A DNA stretch of 64,000 bases, taken from NCBI GenBank assembly GCA_039026375.1, contig JBCCML010000007.1, positions 1 to 64,000 of the forward strand, read 5' to 3'. This DNA comes from Thermohalobaculum sp039026375. Lineage in GTDB: Bacteria > Pseudomonadota > Alphaproteobacteria > Rhodobacterales > Rhodobacteraceae. This document shows positions 61,743-64,000 of this stretch, piece by piece. The number at the start of each line of letters is the position of its first letter. The stretch's first letter is position 1. A model generated the notes under the pieces. The model did no database searches and had not been told where the DNA came from. It saw only the letters and a program-made list of their open reading frames with translations. Made by a program: the position numbers and the translations under genes.

Positions 61743-62900
61743 ATGTCAAAGATCTACACACCGAAGGAAATGCTGGCCGCGCTGGTGGCATTCGACACAA
61801 CCTCGCGGAATTCCAATCTCGAGCTCATCGAGTTCGTGGAAGACTATCTTTCCAGCCATGGGGTAGAAAGCCATCGCGTTCCCAGCCCGTGCGGGACAAA
61901 GGCCAACCTTTACGCGTTGGTTGGTCCGTCCATCGAAGGTGGAGTGGTGCTGTCGGGCCATACCGATGTGGTTCCGGTGGATGGTCAGGACTGGTCAACA
62001 AACCCATTTCAATTGTTCGAGAAGGATCGGCGCCTCTACGGCCGTGGCACCTGCGATATGAAGGGATTTGATGCGCTGGCGCTTTGCGCGGTCCCGAAAG
62101 CGAAGGCCGCAGATTTGAAGCGACCTTTGCAGATCGCGCTTTCCTACGACGAAGAGACGAACATGGATGGGGCGACCCGTCTGGTGCCTGAGATGGTTGC
62201 GGCCCTACCGCCTGCCGACGCCGTGATTGTCGGTGAGCCGTCCGAGATGAGGGTTGTGACCGGGCACAAGGGCTCGATGATGATGATGACGCATGTCACG
62301 GGATATGAGGTACACTCCTCGCTGGTGCACGAAGGCGTGCCAGCCGTGATGGTGGCAGCGCGTTTGATCGGCTGGCTGGAAGCGCAAATGGCGTCAAACC
62401 GGGCAAATGCGCCCGCTGACAGCCGATATGTGCCGCCATACACAACCTTGCATGCCGGGAAGATCCAAGGCGGTACGGCCCAAAACATAACCGCAAAGGA
62501 ATGCTCGTTCTCGACGGATATCCGTACGGTACCCCCCGAAAGCTCTGAGGACTGGTTGTCGGCATGGCACGCTGAATGCGCCCGCGTAGAGGCGGAGATC
62601 CAAGCGATCCGGCCCGAGGCAAAGATAGAGGTAGAGCTTCAAGGCAATCTGCCCGGTTGTGACCCGCAACAGGCGACAACTGCTGAAGCGATCTGCCGTC
62701 AACTCACCGGAGACAATGGAGAGCATGTGGTAAGCTACGGGACAGAGGCCGGGCTGTTTCAGAAGGGTGGCTATTCGACCTGCATTTGTGGCCCCGGTTC
62801 GATTGCGCAAGCGCATCAGCCTGACGAGTTTATTGAAGTTGCCCAGCTGGCAGCCGGCGAAGCGTTCATGGACCGGTTGGTTGCGCGACTTGCCAGCTAA
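61743..62900 (+). CDS. argE: Acetylornithine deacetylase / M20 deacylase
   Basis: A 385-residue M20-family metalloenzyme. VLSGHTDVVPVDGQDWS (about residue 78) provides the first zinc ligand and its Asp, GRGTCDMKGFDALA (about 102) the bridging Asp, SYDEETNMDGA (about 138) the catalytic Glu pair, and the dimerisation domain starts near VHSSLVHEG. The expected reaction is hydrolysis of N-acetylornithine, but M20 enzymes are easily misassigned and the arginine cycle usually uses argJ in this group, so a related acyl-amino acid is possible. I start at the ATG at 61743, preceded by GGAGG; the frame is open to 61710. Confidence 0.86.
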   Translation: MSKIYTPKEMLAALVAFDTTSRNSNLELIEFVEDYLSSHGVESHRVPSPCGTKANLYALVGPSIEGGVVLSGHTDVVPVDGQDWSTNPFQLFEKDRRLYGRGTCDMKGFDALALCAVPKAKAADLKRPLQIALSYDEETNMDGATRLVPEMVAALPPADAVIVGEPSEMRVVTGHKGSMMMMTHVTGYEVHSSLVHEGVPAVMVAARLIGWLEAQMASNRANAPADSRYVPPYTTLHAGKIQGGTAQNITAKECSFSTDIRTVPPESSEDWLSAWHAECARVEAEIQAIRPEAKIEVELQGNLPGCDPQQATTAEAICRQLTGDNGEHVVSYGTEAGLFQKGGYSTCICGPGSIAQAHQPDEFIEVAQLAAGEAFMDRLVARLAS

Positions 62901-62966
62901 CCAGGTGGCGTGCTGACATTCGGACTGGGTTTCTTACAGGAGTCCTGCGGGAAGGAGTGTGGTGTT

Positions 62967-63812
62967 TTGCGGTTCATCGGAGGCGCAATTGCGCTGGTCT
63001 TGGGGCTCTGTGCGGTAACTGTGCATGCCGAGCCTGCGAAGAACCTTTTCGGTGCTCAGCGCACGCCGGCCGCGATGCCGCCCCAGGCACTTGGCGCCTA
63101 TGCTCAGGGTTGTCTGGCTGGTGGCGTTGAACTGCCGGAAACCGGATGGGGCTGGCAGGCAATGCGGTTGTCCAGGAACCGAAACTGGGGCCATCCCAGC
63201 GCGATTGCATTTGTCGAACGGTTGGCAAGCCGCGCGCAGACCATTGGATGGATCGGGCTCTACATTGGTGACATCAGCCAACCGCGAGGTGGCCCGATGC
63301 GATCTGGCCACCGCTCGCATCAATTGGGATTGGATATCGATATCTGGATGCGCCAGCCAACGCGGTTAGATCTTTCCCGAGCGGAGCGTGAGAGGATCGG
63401 TAGCCCCAAGGTCGTGACGAACTTCCGCATCAATCGTTACTGGACCTCAGGCCATCACCAGTTGCTCAAGGCCGCGGCGGAAGATCTGGGTGTCGCACGC
63501 ATCTTCGTCCATCCGGCCATCAAGCAGCAACTTTGCCAAGCCGAACCGTTGGACGACCGCGAATGGTTGGGAAAGATCCGGCCATGGTGGGGACACGATG
63601 CCCATTTTCACGTGCGGTTGAATTGCCCGCCAGAGTCGCCTGATTGTGTGGCACAACCACAGATACCTCCGGGTGACGGCTGCAATGAGACATTAGCGTG
63701 GTGGTTCTCGGAAGAGGCGCGTAATCCCAAACCGGCATCTCCCGGCAAGCCCAGGGGTCAGCTCACGCTCGACGATCTTCCGCTTTCGTGTGCAGGGGTG
63801 TTGGCACAGTGA
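62967..63812 (+). CDS. mepA: Penicillin-insensitive murein endopeptidase
   Basis: A 281-residue LAS-family zinc peptidase that cuts D-Ala-diaminopimelate cross-links in peptidoglycan. A signal peptide (FIGGAIALVLGLCAVTVHA) directs it to the periplasm. Zinc ligands are His and Asp in GHRSHQLGLDIDIW (about residues 115-128) and the later HxH in WWGHDAHFHVRL (about 215). Cys residues in LNCPPESPDC and GDGCNET are typical of the family. No ATG fits; I choose the TTG at 62967, which follows GAAGGAG, although a GTG at 62910 would add 19 residues. The next gene overlaps by four bases (GTGA). Confidence 0.92.
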   Translation: MRFIGGAIALVLGLCAVTVHAEPAKNLFGAQRTPAAMPPQALGAYAQGCLAGGVELPETGWGWQAMRLSRNRNWGHPSAIAFVERLASRAQTIGWIGLYIGDISQPRGGPMRSGHRSHQLGLDIDIWMRQPTRLDLSRAERERIGSPKVVTNFRINRYWTSGHHQLLKAAAEDLGVARIFVHPAIKQQLCQAEPLDDREWLGKIRPWWGHDAHFHVRLNCPPESPDCVAQPQIPPGDGCNETLAWWFSEEARNPKPASPGKPRGQLTLDDLPLSCAGVLAQ

Positions 63813-64000
63813 ACCCGGCCGTTAGCCTGCTGTCATTGTTGTTCCCGGCGCTTTTGTCAGCCTGTGCGCAGGCAGCCAGCGTTGGCGACCGCGTTCCAGA
63901 ACCGCCGCCTGCTCCACGCGCGGTGGCGGCCGCGACCGTCGACAGCCGTGCAGTTGATGTGGGGCCCGGAGAGCTTGACGGTGTCGTACTATTAGGGGCG
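63809..64000 (+). CDS. Start of a lipoprotein gene, cut by the window end
   Basis: The frame opens with GTG overlapping the mepA stop (GTGA) and runs at least 64 codons to the window end. A hydrophobic signal (SLLSLLFPALLSAC) ends in a lipobox with a Cys near residue 19, so this is a lipoprotein. The mature part starts with a Pro/Ala-rich linker and then GPGELDGVVLLGA. That end recalls the esterase-like phytase family that often follows mepA in related bacteria, but too little is present to say. Confidence 0.6.
   Translation, partial: MNPAVSLLSLLFPALLSACAQAASVGDRVPEPPPAPRAVAAATVDSRAVDVGPGELDGVVLLGA

Overview
The window is chromosomal DNA of a high-GC alphaproteobacterium, most likely a member of the Rhodobacteraceae/Roseobacter group. 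I infer this from the gene families and orders, not from a search: a PleD-type GGDEF regulator divergent from a DUF3572 gene, dnaG followed by rpoD, ileS-lspA-DUF3035 (BamF-like)-M16-M16, argH-lptM-DUF2834-lysA-DUF4175, a 41-residue L36 and a pseudoazurin. I saw no tRNA, rRNA, CRISPR array, insertion sequence or prophage. Most genes are intact and tightly packed, with many 1-4 base start/stop overlaps.

Layout. 0.1-7.4 kb holds information-processing genes: pleD, DUF3572, a HAD protein, dnaG and rpoD. 7.4-8.2 kb is a more AT-rich patch with one orphan gene. 8.2-19.9 kb is metabolic: a DsbA-fold isomerase, a glycosyltransferase, two overlapping flavoenzymes, a periplasmic 5'-nucleotidase, an enolase-superfamily dehydratase, a BDH2/ketodeoxyfuconate-type SDR, a cupin, thymidine kinase, a histidine kinase/response regulator pair and an FAH-family hydrolase. 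19.9-22.2 kb holds an ATP-grasp enzyme next to a sulfotransferase. 22.2-29.7 kb is a second catabolic block: an SDR, pseudoazurin, an IlvD/Edd sugar-acid dehydratase, an M19 dipeptidase-like protein, a DenD-like dehydrogenase, an EamA permease and a 2-hydroxyacid dehydrogenase. 29.7-36.1 kb holds an OmpA/MotB-like anchored protein, a PLP aminotransferase, an orphan acidic protein, a second EamA permease, and an acyl-CoA ligase overlapped by a GntR/FCD regulator.

36.1-45.7 kb is mostly housekeeping: rmuC-mutL, then argH-lptM-DUF2834-lysA-DUF4175, with a TlpA-like thioredoxin divergent from argH. 46.0-52.7 kb is ileS-lspA-bamF-M16-M16 (translation, lipoprotein maturation, envelope proteolysis). 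52.7-56.1 kb holds rpmJ, a long Ala/Pro-rich secreted protein with an RlpA-like tail, and rpmI-rplT. 56.2-64.0 kb holds DUF952-pyrD-lysE, a class III aminotransferase, a PAS protein with a degenerate kinase-like helix, glutaminase, an ArgE-type deacylase, mepA and the start of a lipoprotein gene cut by the window end.

Two themes stand out. The dehydratase, SDR, FAH hydrolase, IlvD/Edd, DenD and hydroxyacid dehydrogenase genes look like parts of non-phosphorylative sugar-acid catabolism, scattered over 15 kb among unrelated genes. Several proteins keep a family fold but lack its signature residues: the M19 dipeptidase, the second M16 protein, the RlpA-like tail, the PAS/HisKA-like protein and one acidic residue of the MutL endonuclease motif. 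The least explained parts are the ATP-grasp/sulfotransferase pair with its hairpins, the 19-bp inverted repeat before dnaG, and the two orphan proteins at 7.7 and 32 kb.
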